From Gelidibacter japonicus (lineage in GTDB: Bacteria > Bacteroidota > Bacteroidia > Flavobacteriales > Flavobacteriaceae), in contig NZ_BJKB01000002.1 in NCBI RefSeq assembly GCF_010725055.1, positions 1 to 64,000 of the forward strand: a DNA stretch of 64,000 bases. The letters run 5' to 3'. Positions within the stretch are counted from its first letter, which is position 1. Every line of letters starts with the position of its first letter. The position numbers were made by a program, and so were the translations under genes. The notes under the pieces were generated by a model. That model saw nothing but the letters and a program-made list of their open reading frames with translations, had not been told where the DNA came from and ran no database searches. This document shows positions 1 through 8,988 of the stretch, piece by piece.

Positions 1-94
1 ACCATATAAGCCAACTTTTTCAATTTTTTATTGACGCTATTTTAACCTAGTATATTAAACTATCATACAAAGTTAAACTTAACCAAAAAGAAAA

Positions 95-128
95 TCGTCT
101 AAAAATTACTTTTTAGACGACCTCTTTT
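95..128 (+). terminator. Intrinsic terminator-like hairpin
   Basis: An 11-bp perfect stem (TCGTCTAAAAA at 95-105 pairing with 110-120) with the loop TTAC is followed by a T-rich tract. It probably ends a rightward gene lying before the window. Because the stem is bordered by A and T runs it could also act on the other strand. Confidence 0.7.
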
Positions 129-155
129 TATATTTATAGTTTAACTAAAATACTT

Positions 156-2669
156 ATGAGAATGAGATTCCTATTCACCTTGTGTCTTTTGACATCCTGT
201 CTTATTTTTGGACAAAAGCAAACTGACCTATCCTATTATCTACCACAAAACACGACTTACGACAAATCGATTCCTACTCCACAGTCCGTTATAGGCCATG
301 AAGTTGGTGAGTGGCACATCACTCACGATAAATTGGTGGAATACATGAAAGCCCTGGCTGCAAGTTCAGATAGGATCACTCTTGAAAATAGAGGTACTAC
401 CTATGAAGGGAGGCCTTTAGTGTTACTCACCATTACTTCAGCAAAAAACCATCAAAATATTGACGCCATCCGCCAGCAACATATTGCGGCCACTGAAGAT
501 AATTCATCTGTGGACATTAGCAATATGCCCATTGTGGTCAACCAAGGTTTTTCCATTCATGGCAATGAGCCTAGTGGATCTAATGCCGCACTTTTAGTAG
601 CCTATTATCTCGCTGCCGCAGAAAGTAGCGAAGTTAAAGACATGCTTGACAAAATGATCGTGCTTTTTGATCCTTCATTCAATCCTGATGGGTTACAGCG
701 TTTCGCTTTTTGGGCAAATTCCAATAAAAGTAAAAACCTGAACCCTGATCCAAACGATCGTGAATATAATGAAGTCTGGCCAAGAGGTAGAACCAACCAC
801 TATTGGTTTGACATGAACAGAGATTGGTTGCCCGTTCAATTGCCAGAATCAAGAGTAAGATTGGAAACTTTCCATAAATGGTTGCCCAATATCCTGACGG
901 ACCATCATGAAATGGGTACCAATAGCACATTTTTCTTTCAACCGGGAATCCCGAGTAGAACACACCCTCTAACCCCACAATTGAATCAGGAATTGACGGA
1001 ACGAATTGGCAATTATCATGCAAAAGCCTTTGATAAAATTGGGTCATTTTATTATACCAAGGAAAGTTTTGACGATTTCTATTACGGAAAAGGTTCTACC
1101 TTTCCTGACATTAATGGAAGCATCGGTATTCTTTTTGAACAGGCCAGCTCAAGAGGCCATATTCAGGAAAGTGACAATGGTCTATTAACTTTCCCGTTTA
1201 CCATCAGAAATCAGTTTACTGCAGCCTTATCGACGTTGGATGCCGGGTACCATATGCGTGAAGATATTTTAAGATACCAGCATGATTTTTTCAAAAATGC
1301 ACGAGGTGAAGGAAACAAGGAAAAAGGAAAAAACATCGTTTTTGGAGATTCTAAGGATGCCGCCAAAACCTATGAATTGGCCGAAATTCTAAGAAGGCAT
1401 CAAATAGAAATATATGAACTTAAGGACGATGCAACGATAAACGGCAAACATTTCAAAAAAGGCTACAGTTATGTCGTTCCAAAAAACCAGAAAAACACGC
1501 GATTGATCAACGCCATGTTTGAAAAGCGCACCACCTTTCAAGACAGCTTGTTTTATGATGTTTCTGCCTGGACCTTGCCCTTGGCCTTTAACTTAGATTA
1601 CGCTGAAGGTGTTCCGTCCACGCATGTAGGGGAACAGGTTTTGGATTTAAAAATGAAACCCGGAAATGTATCCGCAAAAAGTGATTATGCCTATGTCATG
1701 GAGTGGCATGAGTATTACACTCCAAAAGTCCTTTACCAACTATTAAAGAACGACTTAAGAGCCAAGGTGGCAATGAAGCAATTTGGCACCAAGGACAAAA
1801 GTTATGATTATGGCACCATCATGATTCCCGTTCAAAACCAATCAAAAAATGCCGATGAACTTTATCAGTTTCTGAATGAATTGGCTAAAGAAAGCCATGT
1901 GCAAATAGATGCCATCTCAACAGGTTTAACTGAAGGTGTCAACTTAGGGAGCAATGAGTTCAGACCCTTAACCCTACCTAAAGTGGCACTGATTGTTGGC
2001 AATGGTATTTCATCTTATGATGCAGGAGAAATCTGGCATCTTTTGGATCAACGCTATGACATGATCTTGACCAAATTGGACACTGACAATTTAGGCCGTA
2101 TAGATTTAAGTCGATACAATACCATCATCATGCCAAGTGGCAATCTCGACAAAAGTAACACTGAAAAATTGGCAACCTGGGTTGAAAATGGCGGAACACT
2201 CATTGGGTTTAAAAACACCTTACGTTGGTTGAACACCAATAAATTCATGAAATTGGATATTAAAAAATCCGAACGTGTCGCCAAAAACATAACTTTTGAA
2301 CAGCGTCGCGATTACAGTGGTGCACAAGTAATTGGAGGTTCGATTTTTGAAGCAAAATTAGACCGCTCCCATCCTATTAATTTTGGTTACAAAAATGAGA
2401 CACTTCCTTTGTTTAGGAATTCCACCCTATTTGTCAATCCAGATAAACAGAGTTATAACAACCCTATTCAATACACTAAAAACCCACTGTTGAGTGGCTA
2501 TGTCTCCAAATCCAATTTAGACAGTTTGGCCCTTACAGTGCCGTACCAAATGCAACGTATGAAACGTGGCAAAGTGGTTGCTTTTACTGACAACACCAAT
2601 TTCAGGGCATTTTGGTTTGGAACGAATAAATTAATGATGAATGCTATATTTTTTAGAGAAGAATTATAA
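156..2669 (+). CDS. Secreted M14 zinc carboxypeptidase
   Basis: This is a zinc peptidase predicted to release C-terminal residues from peptides outside the cytoplasm. Residues 1-19 look like a signal peptide (hydrophobic FLFTLCLLTSCLIF). The M14 catalytic domain follows, with the first zinc motif HGNE at 135-138, NPDG at 176-179, FDMNRDW at 218-224, a DHHEM segment at 249-253 giving the last zinc His, and a later FEQASSRG carrying the probable catalytic Glu. The 837-residue length exceeds a bare M14 domain (about 300). The C-terminal half (about 560-760) resembles the GATase-like extension of large Bacteroidetes M14 proteins. Its 3' end overlaps the convergent acyltransferase gene by 6 bp. 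The family assignment is firm; the substrate is unknown. Confidence 0.9.
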   Translation: MRMRFLFTLCLLTSCLIFGQKQTDLSYYLPQNTTYDKSIPTPQSVIGHEVGEWHITHDKLVEYMKALAASSDRITLENRGTTYEGRPLVLLTITSAKNHQNIDAIRQQHIAATEDNSSVDISNMPIVVNQGFSIHGNEPSGSNAALLVAYYLAAAESSEVKDMLDKMIVLFDPSFNPDGLQRFAFWANSNKSKNLNPDPNDREYNEVWPRGRTNHYWFDMNRDWLPVQLPESRVRLETFHKWLPNILTDHHEMGTNSTFFFQPGIPSRTHPLTPQLNQELTERIGNYHAKAFDKIGSFYYTKESFDDFYYGKGSTFPDINGSIGILFEQASSRGHIQESDNGLLTFPFTIRNQFTAALSTLDAGYHMREDILRYQHDFFKNARGEGNKEKGKNIVFGDSKDAAKTYELAEILRRHQIEIYELKDDATINGKHFKKGYSYVVPKNQKNTRLINAMFEKRTTFQDSLFYDVSAWTLPLAFNLDYAEGVPSTHVGEQVLDLKMKPGNVSAKSDYAYVMEWHEYYTPKVLYQLLKNDLRAKVAMKQFGTKDKSYDYGTIMIPVQNQSKNADELYQFLNELAKESHVQIDAISTGLTEGVNLGSNEFRPLTLPKVALIVGNGISSYDAGEIWHLLDQRYDMILTKLDTDNLGRIDLSRYNTIIMPSGNLDKSNTEKLATWVENGGTLIGFKNTLRWLNTNKFMKLDIKKSERVAKNITFEQRRDYSGAQVIGGSIFEAKLDRSHPINFGYKNETLPLFRNSTLFVNPDKQSYNNPIQYTKNPLLSGYVSKSNLDSLALTVPYQMQRMKRGKVVAFTDNTNFRAFWFGTNKLMMNAIFFREEL

Positions 2670-3713
2670 TTTAACGGCTAACAGATCCAAAACAATAACC
2701 AAGGAAAGATATAAAAGCGCATAAAGAACTCCAACGTTAAACCATAAGATGACTGCCGTGACCAACATAAAAATAGGCACCAAACTTATGACTACGGCGA
2801 AGCGAAAAGTAGAAGTGAATTCTGGCTCCTTAATTTTCGATTCTATAATGAGTTTCCAGATAGCGTAAGGCAGAAAAAGAGAAATACACAATCCCATTTT
2901 AGCAACGACTTTTATGGGATTTTTCTTTTGTTTTAATTCCACTTGGCAGTCTTCAAACTGAGTTGCCACACATTGATTGACCGCTTCAGGTTTTAGAAAA
3001 TCCGCATTTAAGTCTTCTAACTTTTGCAGTTGGGCATAATAATCATCGCCATCAACATGTGTGGTAAGTTTTGTTAAAGCATCAAATACATCTTGCTTCA
3101 ATCGTAATACTGTAGCATGGGAATGTGGTGCCTTGTAGTTTTTTGATGGCAATGGTTTTCCAAAGTTTAGGATCACATGGTCAGCAAATTCGTCAGGGCG
3201 TCTATAATTAAAACCTACAGGTACCAAATTGATCTCAATATCCGGATGGTCAATCAAAGTTTCGGCAATGATTCGAGTGAAACCTTTACTCAATGTCCTC
3301 ACTTGACGCTTTATATTATGGCTCCCTTCGGGGAAAAGCATGATGGCGTTATTTTCATAAAGCAATTGCGAACAGGTTTTAAAAATTGCCTTGTTATTCG
3401 ACAAACTATCCCAACCATCTCTAACCCGATACACGGGCAACATCATGAGGCTCTTCAAGAATTTACTGATCCAAGGTTTTTGGAAAACACTGGCCCGTGT
3501 TAAGAAATAAGAAAATTGTCCTTTTTTGGTGGCCATAAGAAGCGGATCCATCAAACCGTTTTGGTGGTTCCCTAAAAAAAGCGTCGGTTGGTTAGGAGTC
3601 AGTGGTTTTTCATAATTGCACTCGATTTTTTTATAATAAAAAAACAAAGCCAATCTGAGGTAAGCTCTCATCCCATGCAACCATAACAATTTCAATTTGC
3701 CATTTCCCTTCAA
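2664..3713 (-). CDS. Lysophospholipid acyltransferase (PlsC family)
   Basis: This is a membrane enzyme predicted to transfer an acyl chain to a lysophospholipid or glycerol-3-phosphate derivative. The acyltransferase block is at NHQNGLMD (His50, Asp56) and FPEGS (127-131). The His-Asp spacing is HX5D rather than the textbook HX4D. I recall this form in Bacteroidetes PlsC-like proteins. The C-terminal 75 residues hold two or three hydrophobic segments, so the protein is membrane-anchored. It lies just upstream of csaA's stop on the same strand only 12 bp away, so csaA and this gene are probably co-transcribed, csaA first. The exact acyl acceptor cannot be read from sequence. Confidence 0.85.
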   Translation of the reverse strand: MKGNGKLKLLWLHGMRAYLRLALFFYYKKIECNYEKPLTPNQPTLFLGNHQNGLMDPLLMATKKGQFSYFLTRASVFQKPWISKFLKSLMMLPVYRVRDGWDSLSNNKAIFKTCSQLLYENNAIMLFPEGSHNIKRQVRTLSKGFTRIIAETLIDHPDIEINLVPVGFNYRRPDEFADHVILNFGKPLPSKNYKAPHSHATVLRLKQDVFDALTKLTTHVDGDDYYAQLQKLEDLNADFLKPEAVNQCVATQFEDCQVELKQKKNPIKVVAKMGLCISLFLPYAIWKLIIESKIKEPEFTSTFRFAVVISLVPIFMLVTAVILWFNVGVLYALLYLSLVIVLDLLAVKL

Positions 3714-3725
3714 TTGTTCTACAGT

Positions 3726-4061
3726 TTAAGCTACGGATGAGCCATTTTTAACCAAAATTTCTGGTTGTAATAAAAACACATCACTATCCTTAACGGCTCC
3801 CATAACTAAACACTCGCTCATAAATTTGGCAATTTGCTTTTTCGGAAAATTGACGACAGCTACAACCTGTCTGTTCAATAAATCCTTCTTGGAATATATC
3901 GTGGTAATTTGTGCAGAAGATTTTTTAATACCCAAGGGGCCAAAATCAATAACCAATTGATAGGCAGGGTTTCTTGCCTCCGGAAAATCATTGACCTCAA
4001 TAATAGTTCCTATGCGTAAATCAACTTTGGTGAACTCCTCAAAAGTCACTATCTTTTCCAT
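3726..4061 (-). CDS. csaA: tRNA-binding/chaperone protein CsaA
   Basis: This small protein (111 aa) consists of one EMAP/OB-fold tRNA-binding domain. The core VDLRIGTIIEVNDFPEARNPAY is followed by SSAQIT and FPKKQIAKFMSECLVMG, which are hallmark CsaA segments. CsaA proteins bind tRNA as homodimers and have been linked to a chaperone or secretion role. The reading frame can be extended two codons to a TTG at 4067; the ATG at 4061 is preferred because it gives the family's normal N-terminus. The gene is divergent from the thioredoxin-like gene at 4116 and followed 12 bp later by the acyltransferase. Confidence 0.9.
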   Translation of the reverse strand: MEKIVTFEEFTKVDLRIGTIIEVNDFPEARNPAYQLVIDFGPLGIKKSSAQITTIYSKKDLLNRQVVAVVNFPKKQIAKFMSECLVMGAVKDSDVFLLQPEILVKNGSSVA

Positions 4062-4115
4062 GCTCAAAATTTAGTCAAACTTAAACTCATTCGCAAGATA
4101 AAAAAAATAAAAATT

Positions 4116-4685
4116 ATGGCTGAGACCCCATCAAACATGTTGCCTTTAGGAACGAAAGCGCACGATTTCAATCTGTTGGATACCGTGAGTGGCAAAAAGC
4201 TCACTCTTGATGATTGCAAAGGTCTAAAGGGAACCGTCATCATGTTTATTTGCAACCATTGCCCATTTGTAATCCATGTCAATTCAAAATTGGTACAATT
4301 GGCCAAAGACTTTAAGTCCAAGGGCATCAATTTTGTGGCTATTTCAAGTAACGACATTGAAAACTACCCACAGGACGGGCCTGAATTCATGAAAAAGAGG
4401 GCCATTGATGAAGGCTATATATTTCCCTATTTATTTGATCAAACCCAAGAGGTAGCCAAAGCCTATAATGCTGCGTGCACCCCAGACTTTTATGTTTTTG
4501 ACAGTCACTTGGAATTAGTTTACAGAGGTCAACTTGACGATTCGAGACCTGGAAATGACGTCCCAGTAACGGGAGAAGATTTAGCCAATGCCCTCAATGC
4601 CCTACTTCATAATATGCCAATCTCACAGGACCAAAAACCAAGTATTGGCTGTAATATTAAATGGCGTCCAAACAAACAAAAATAA
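4116..4685 (+). CDS. Thioredoxin-like (AhpC/TSA-type redoxin) protein
   Basis: A cytoplasmic thioredoxin-fold protein of 189 aa. The active site CNHC (Cys46, Cys49) sits in the sequence FICNHCPFVIHV, typical of a family of stand-alone redoxins often labelled thioredoxin or AhpC/TSA family. PDFYVFD near residue 127 and the preceding CTP provide the cis-proline-like region. No signal peptide is present. It probably acts as a thiol oxidoreductase or a thiol peroxidase; the two cannot be separated by eye. It is monocistronic: divergent from csaA and 80 bp upstream of the next gene. Confidence 0.85.
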   Translation: MAETPSNMLPLGTKAHDFNLLDTVSGKKLTLDDCKGLKGTVIMFICNHCPFVIHVNSKLVQLAKDFKSKGINFVAISSNDIENYPQDGPEFMKKRAIDEGYIFPYLFDQTQEVAKAYNAACTPDFYVFDSHLELVYRGQLDDSRPGNDVPVTGEDLANALNALLHNMPISQDQKPSIGCNIKWRPNKQK

Positions 4686-4765
4686 ATTTATATACTTTTT
4701 CCTATCTCAATAAAAGCAAGTGAATTGGCCAGACATCCTCAAATTCTATTAATAAGGAACGTAAC

Positions 4766-6037
4766 ATGAAAAAAATCCTCATAACCATTGGAGCCGTACT
4801 TGTTCTTTTTATTATCCTCCTGTATTGGTCCTTAAACAGTACACCCGAAAATTATGAGACCTCAAAGATTGTCACTCTTGACAATGTCAATTCGATCAAT
4901 TTTAAGGATTACGATTCGCTCATCGTTTCAGCAAGTACCTTATATGAGGCCAATGATTTGAAAAAACTGATGCAAGGAGAGCATTATCGGGAAGCTTGGG
5001 CAACACCCATAAAAGTACCTGTAGTATTTTTAGACACACTATTAGGTGGTCTAACCATTATAAAAGAAGGCGGTGGCAACCAAACCAAATCCTTAAAACT
5101 TCAAGATAGCATTGGAAATAAATACGCACTAAGAAGCATCAATAAAACACCTGGCCCCTTGGTTCCCAAATTCGCAAAAACCTTGGGCCTGGAAAATATC
5201 ATTATAGATGGAATTTCCGCTCAACATCCATATGCAGCAACGGTTGTTGCATTGTTGGCAGATGCTGCAAACATCCTACACACCTCTCCTAAAGTTTATT
5301 TCATTCCGAAGCAAGAGACTTTAAAGGAATATAATGAAAATTACGGCAACAAGCTCTTCCTTTTTGAACATGAAACTGAAAGCAAAACCAATTGGACGTC
5401 TATCGAAAACGTCAGCACCATTATTGAAACTGACGACCTACAAGAACTCAAATTAGAACGCGGTGACTCACTTAGGATAGATGAACATGCCTTGGTAAGA
5501 GCACGGCTATTTGATCTAATTATTGGTGATTGGGACAGACATGCCAAACAATGGGGCTGGGTGATTAAAAATGAGCAAAACGGCCAGATTGCCATTCCGC
5601 TACCTGCCGATAGAGACAATGCCTTTTTTAATGTCGGCGGCATCATTCCGAGTATTATTGCCAATAAAAATGTCACCCCTGAAGTGCGACCTTTTATTGA
5701 TGACATTGATTATTTGCCAGGCTTGATCCACGATTTTGATGTCTATTTCCTAAAAAACACAGCGGCCAGTGTTTTTGTTGAAGAAGCACAGCTTCTGCAA
5801 AACTTATTGTCAGACCAAGCAATAGAAAATGCGGTACGGCAATGGCCGTCACAAATCTACGAGTTGAATGGCTTGGAAATAGAAAAGAAACTTAAAAACA
5901 GAAGAGACCAACTTCAAAATTATGCCAAGGAATTTCATCGTATCTTAATTGAAAAACCTTATCCTACAGTACCGTTAAAAGGCTCAGAAGACGTTGACTT
6001 TGAAGGCCACTACCTGAACTGTTTCGAATGCTTTTGA
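4766..6037 (+). CDS. Membrane-anchored FAM20/HipA-like kinase-fold protein
   Basis: Residues 4-22 form one transmembrane helix, so the remaining 400 residues should face the periplasm or cell exterior. Visible kinase-like elements are a glycine-rich EGGGNQTKSL (101-110), YALRSINK (120-127) where a beta-3 lysine would sit, the signature RLFDLIIGDWDRHAKQWGW around GDWDRH (254-259), and PLPADRDNAFF (278-288), which would correspond to the metal-binding Asp motif. GDWDRH resembles the catalytic NMDRHH of secreted FAM20 kinases and the equivalent in CotH/HipA-type kinases. I also recall this domain fused to metallophosphoesterases in Bacteroidetes; here it stands alone. The kinase fold is an inference from motifs; the substrate is unknown. 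Confidence 0.6.
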   Translation: MKKILITIGAVLVLFIILLYWSLNSTPENYETSKIVTLDNVNSINFKDYDSLIVSASTLYEANDLKKLMQGEHYREAWATPIKVPVVFLDTLLGGLTIIKEGGGNQTKSLKLQDSIGNKYALRSINKTPGPLVPKFAKTLGLENIIIDGISAQHPYAATVVALLADAANILHTSPKVYFIPKQETLKEYNENYGNKLFLFEHETESKTNWTSIENVSTIIETDDLQELKLERGDSLRIDEHALVRARLFDLIIGDWDRHAKQWGWVIKNEQNGQIAIPLPADRDNAFFNVGGIIPSIIANKNVTPEVRPFIDDIDYLPGLIHDFDVYFLKNTAASVFVEEAQLLQNLLSDQAIENAVRQWPSQIYELNGLEIEKKLKNRRDQLQNYAKEFHRILIEKPYPTVPLKGSEDVDFEGHYLNCFECF

Positions 6038-6069
6038 TACCCCTTAAAGATGGTTTTAAATAAAAAAAA

Positions 6070-6096
6070 ACGGCTAAAATAAACCGTTCTTTTTCA
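6070..6096 (+). terminator. Weak hairpin with T-rich tail
   Basis: AACGG and CCGTT form a 5-bp stem around a 10-base loop, with A-run before and CTTTTTC after. It lies 33 bp after the kinase-like gene and may end its transcript; the short stem makes this tentative. Confidence 0.4.
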
Positions 6097-6284
6097 ATTT
6101 TGAGGCAAAAAATCATTTTTTATCAATGAGCAAATAACCGTATTTAATACCACATATCCATGTAATGTCAATGGCTTTGTTAGCTCGAAAAAAACAATAG
6201 TTGACTCTAATGCGTTTTTCGTTAAATAAACCCAAAACGGGGTGTTTTTTTGTTTAAATAAATGTATTTTATGAGTTGTAAATT

Positions 6285-6896
6285 ATGAAATATCTATTTT
6301 TCTTAATCATAACTCTTAGTACATCCATGAATGCCCAGCACATTATTCCTGATTCCATTTCAGTAGAAATTAATAAAGCTTTAGAATATTATCCTGAACT
6401 CAGAGAAACACACATAGAATTCAGATTTAAAAGGAACATAAAAAAATCGACCATGCAGGCCAGACCAACGTTTGGGAGCTTTTTTAGATCACGCAAAAAC
6501 AGGCGATATGTCGTTCTTATTAGTGAAACATTCAAAATTTCGGATAAAAAATTCTTGACCAAACATATTCCTTCGGATATTTTAATCGGTTGGATAGGCC
6601 ATGAACTGGGCCATGTAATGGACTACTCCAATAGAAGTAAACTCAACCTCATTTGGTTCGGAATTAAATACCTTCTTTCTGACACACATATTGTAGAAGC
6701 TGAACGTGCGGCAGACACTTATGCGATACGACACAATATGGAAGAATATATATTAAAAACTAAGGATTTTATCCTAAACAATGCCGAAATACACGATGCC
6801 TATAAACTGCGTATAAAAAAGTATTATTTATCACCAGAAGAAATCATGGAAATGATCAAAAAAAGAAATATGGAAGCTGATATTATTGCTCAGTAA
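6285..6896 (+). CDS. Secreted zinc metallopeptidase-like protein
   Basis: A 203-aa protein with a probable signal peptide (residues 1-17, ending at MNAQ). It carries the zinc-peptidase motif HELGH at 106-110, and a downstream EAERAAD at 138-144 that can supply the third zinc ligand, as in gluzincin-type enzymes. I do not recognise a named family. The catalytic set appears complete, so a small secreted or periplasmic protease is likely. Its 3' end overlaps the convergent GH3 gene by 14 bp. Confidence 0.65.
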   Translation: MKYLFFLIITLSTSMNAQHIIPDSISVEINKALEYYPELRETHIEFRFKRNIKKSTMQARPTFGSFFRSRKNRRYVVLISETFKISDKKFLTKHIPSDILIGWIGHELGHVMDYSNRSKLNLIWFGIKYLLSDTHIVEAERAADTYAIRHNMEEYILKTKDFILNNAEIHDAYKLRIKKYYLSPEEIMEMIKKRNMEADIIAQ

Positions 6897-8406
6897 CAAA
6901 GGCTTCCCATTCCTTAAATTTCTCTTCCTTCATGACCCGTTCCATTTTCACCTGGCCTCCCTTTTTCTTATTGGCACCACTCCATTCGTGAAATACGGAA
7001 GGGTTCACCAAGGCCACCTTAACTCCTTTTAGGGCTTTACTTCTGGCCACTCTATAGTTTTTATTGGCTTGCTTTAAAAAATTGTCCAAGCTTTCCTCAA
7101 TTTGCTTTTCATCAAGATTATCTTCTGTTCCGATATACCAACAGTGATAAAATTCATTATCCTCTCCTCGTTTTGCACAAATGGTATATTCTGGGATTTT
7201 TGTAGAAAATTCCGACTCAAGATGCTTCATCGCATCATCCATTTTATTGACCGATAATTGCGATCCAACGGTGTTCAAGAAAAACTTGGTGCGTCCCGTA
7301 ATTTTTATTTCCGCCCGTTCCACATCGGTGAACATAATAGTGTCGCCTATTTCATAACGCCAAGCACCACTGACCGTGCTCATTAACAACACATAATCCT
7401 GGTTTAATTCCACATCTTTCAAAGTAATGGACGGGGCATCTTCTACCAATGAGCCATCCTCTTTAATAAATTCCGGTCTAAAAGGAACGAATTCAAAGTA
7501 AGCGCCCTCATCCGTAACCAGTTTCATGGCATCCGTCTCCGGTCTTGATTGGAAAGCTACAAAGCCTTCCGACGCTAAATAAGTGTCGATGATTGTAATA
7601 GGATGCCCCATTAAGGCGTTGAAACTTTTTTCATAAGGTCCGAAGGCAACACCACCTGAGGTAAACACTTGAAGATTTGGCCATATCTCATGGATATGGT
7701 TTAACTTGTGATGACTGATTACTTTTTGAAGCATGAGCTCAATCCACGACGGGATCCCACTCAAGGCTCCAATATCCCAGTTTTTGGCATTTTCGGCAAT
7801 CCGTTGTACACGGGCATCCCAGTCGTCAATTTTAGAAATTTCTTCACCCGGCTTATAATAAGGACGGAACCAAAAGGGAATTTTGCTCGCACTAATCCCA
7901 CTGATTTCACCTTCCAAATGGTCATTGTTCTCTTTTAACTCTGTAGAGCTGCCCAACATCATGATTTCCTTTTCAAAAAAATCAGCCGGAAAATCAAAAT
8001 TACTCAACGCAAATACTTGTTGAATCCCCGTACTTTTGATGGCGTCAATCATATCATCAGTAACAGGAATACGTTTACTCGATTTTCCGGTCGTTCCAGA
8101 ACTTAAAGCAAAATACTTAGGATGCCCTGGCCAGGTGACATCCTCTTCGCCATCTTGGAGTCGATACCACCACTCTTCTTGAATTTTATTATAATCAAAA
8201 TAGGGCACCTTGTCTGAAAAAGCAATTGCCATATCGTCAGATTCCAAAATGGATTCAAAATCATAATGCTTGCCAAAAGCCGTATCCTTGGCTTTGGTTA
8301 GAAGCTTTTTTAAAACGTCTTGCTGCTCTTCAATAGGATTCTTTTCTGAAGACAAAGAGTCTTTAACATCAATAAATCCTTTAATTATATTACCGAGTAT
8401 TGCCAT
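6883..8406 (-). CDS. GH3 auxin-responsive promoter family protein (acyl-adenylating)
   Basis: A 507-aa cytoplasmic protein of the GH3 family within the ANL adenylate-forming superfamily. The phosphate-binding loop LSSGTTGKSSKRIPV is at 101-115. TYLASEGFVAF and WRYEIGDTI, with the ATP-contacting YxxGD-like element, follow at family-typical positions, then ITGRTKFFLN. Plant GH3 enzymes conjugate amino acids to acyl-adenylates; the bacterial substrates are mostly unknown. It begins 27 bp after the copper-storage-like gene on the same strand, so the two are probably one transcript. Confidence 0.85.
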   Translation of the reverse strand: MAILGNIIKGFIDVKDSLSSEKNPIEEQQDVLKKLLTKAKDTAFGKHYDFESILESDDMAIAFSDKVPYFDYNKIQEEWWYRLQDGEEDVTWPGHPKYFALSSGTTGKSSKRIPVTDDMIDAIKSTGIQQVFALSNFDFPADFFEKEIMMLGSSTELKENNDHLEGEISGISASKIPFWFRPYYKPGEEISKIDDWDARVQRIAENAKNWDIGALSGIPSWIELMLQKVISHHKLNHIHEIWPNLQVFTSGGVAFGPYEKSFNALMGHPITIIDTYLASEGFVAFQSRPETDAMKLVTDEGAYFEFVPFRPEFIKEDGSLVEDAPSITLKDVELNQDYVLLMSTVSGAWRYEIGDTIMFTDVERAEIKITGRTKFFLNTVGSQLSVNKMDDAMKHLESEFSTKIPEYTICAKRGEDNEFYHCWYIGTEDNLDEKQIEESLDNFLKQANKNYRVARSKALKGVKVALVNPSVFHEWSGANKKKGGQVKMERVMKEEKFKEWEAFVTEQ

Positions 8407-8433
8407 GGATCAATTATAAAAATTAAGTTAGAA

Positions 8434-8751
8434 TTATGCAGCCATTTGACGGCATTCTTCCGCACATTTTCTGCAAGATTCCGCGCATTTCTGACAGTGT
8501 TCGTGATCGTGTTGTGAACATTGCTCCGCACACCAATCGCAAATTTCTGCGCATAGCTTACAGTATTCTGCTGCATACTCACTATCTGCCGCCATCATTT
8601 TTATGGACACCAAACACGCATCAATACATTCTACACAACATTTTGGGCAGTCATTCATACTTTTCATTCCTGCCATTTCAACAAGGCAATTTTGACAATC
8701 AACCAAACATTTTTGACAGGCTTCGATACATTTTTGATATGCTGTTTTCAT
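8434..8751 (-). CDS. Four-helix-bundle copper-storage protein (Csp-like)
   Basis: A 105-aa protein with 20 cysteines, mostly spaced CxxC or CxxxC along predicted helices (for example CIEACQKCLVDCQNC and CQKCAESCRKCAEEC). This is the pattern of Csp copper-storage proteins, in which cysteines line the inside of a four-helix bundle and hold many Cu(I) ions. No signal peptide is seen, so a cytosolic Csp3-like role is expected. An HDHEH stretch near residue 84 could also bind metal. The gene precedes the GH3 gene by 27 bp. The family call is firm, while metal load and specificity are inferred. Confidence 0.88.
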   Translation of the reverse strand: MKTAYQKCIEACQKCLVDCQNCLVEMAGMKSMNDCPKCCVECIDACLVSIKMMAADSEYAAEYCKLCAEICDWCAEQCSQHDHEHCQKCAESCRKCAEECRQMAA

Positions 8752-8988
8752 AATAAAGAGATTTTACGCAATTTCTTTATTTTTTAAAAAGAAAGGTGTT
8801 CCAATAAATAAAAGCTTTAACCCTAATCAATTCTACGGAAATTTTCGCGCCATTTGTTCCCTGAAATCAGGAATGAGCAACTCCTCTTGCTTATTTTCGA
8901 ATATCTTTGAAGATATTTGCAGCTATCGAAAGTTATGGGCGAAAAGTCCCAATTGGCATAAAACAGATGTAAATACCATCAATGAAAT

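Noticed and set aside
679-1047. 122-codon minus-strand frame inside the M14 peptidase gene
   Set aside because: It lies wholly opposite a well-supported coding sequence and shows no motifs.
8752-8988. TPP riboswitch before the ThiE-like gene
   Set aside because: The conserved CTGAGA and THI-box core could not be found; only short unrelated inverted repeats are present.
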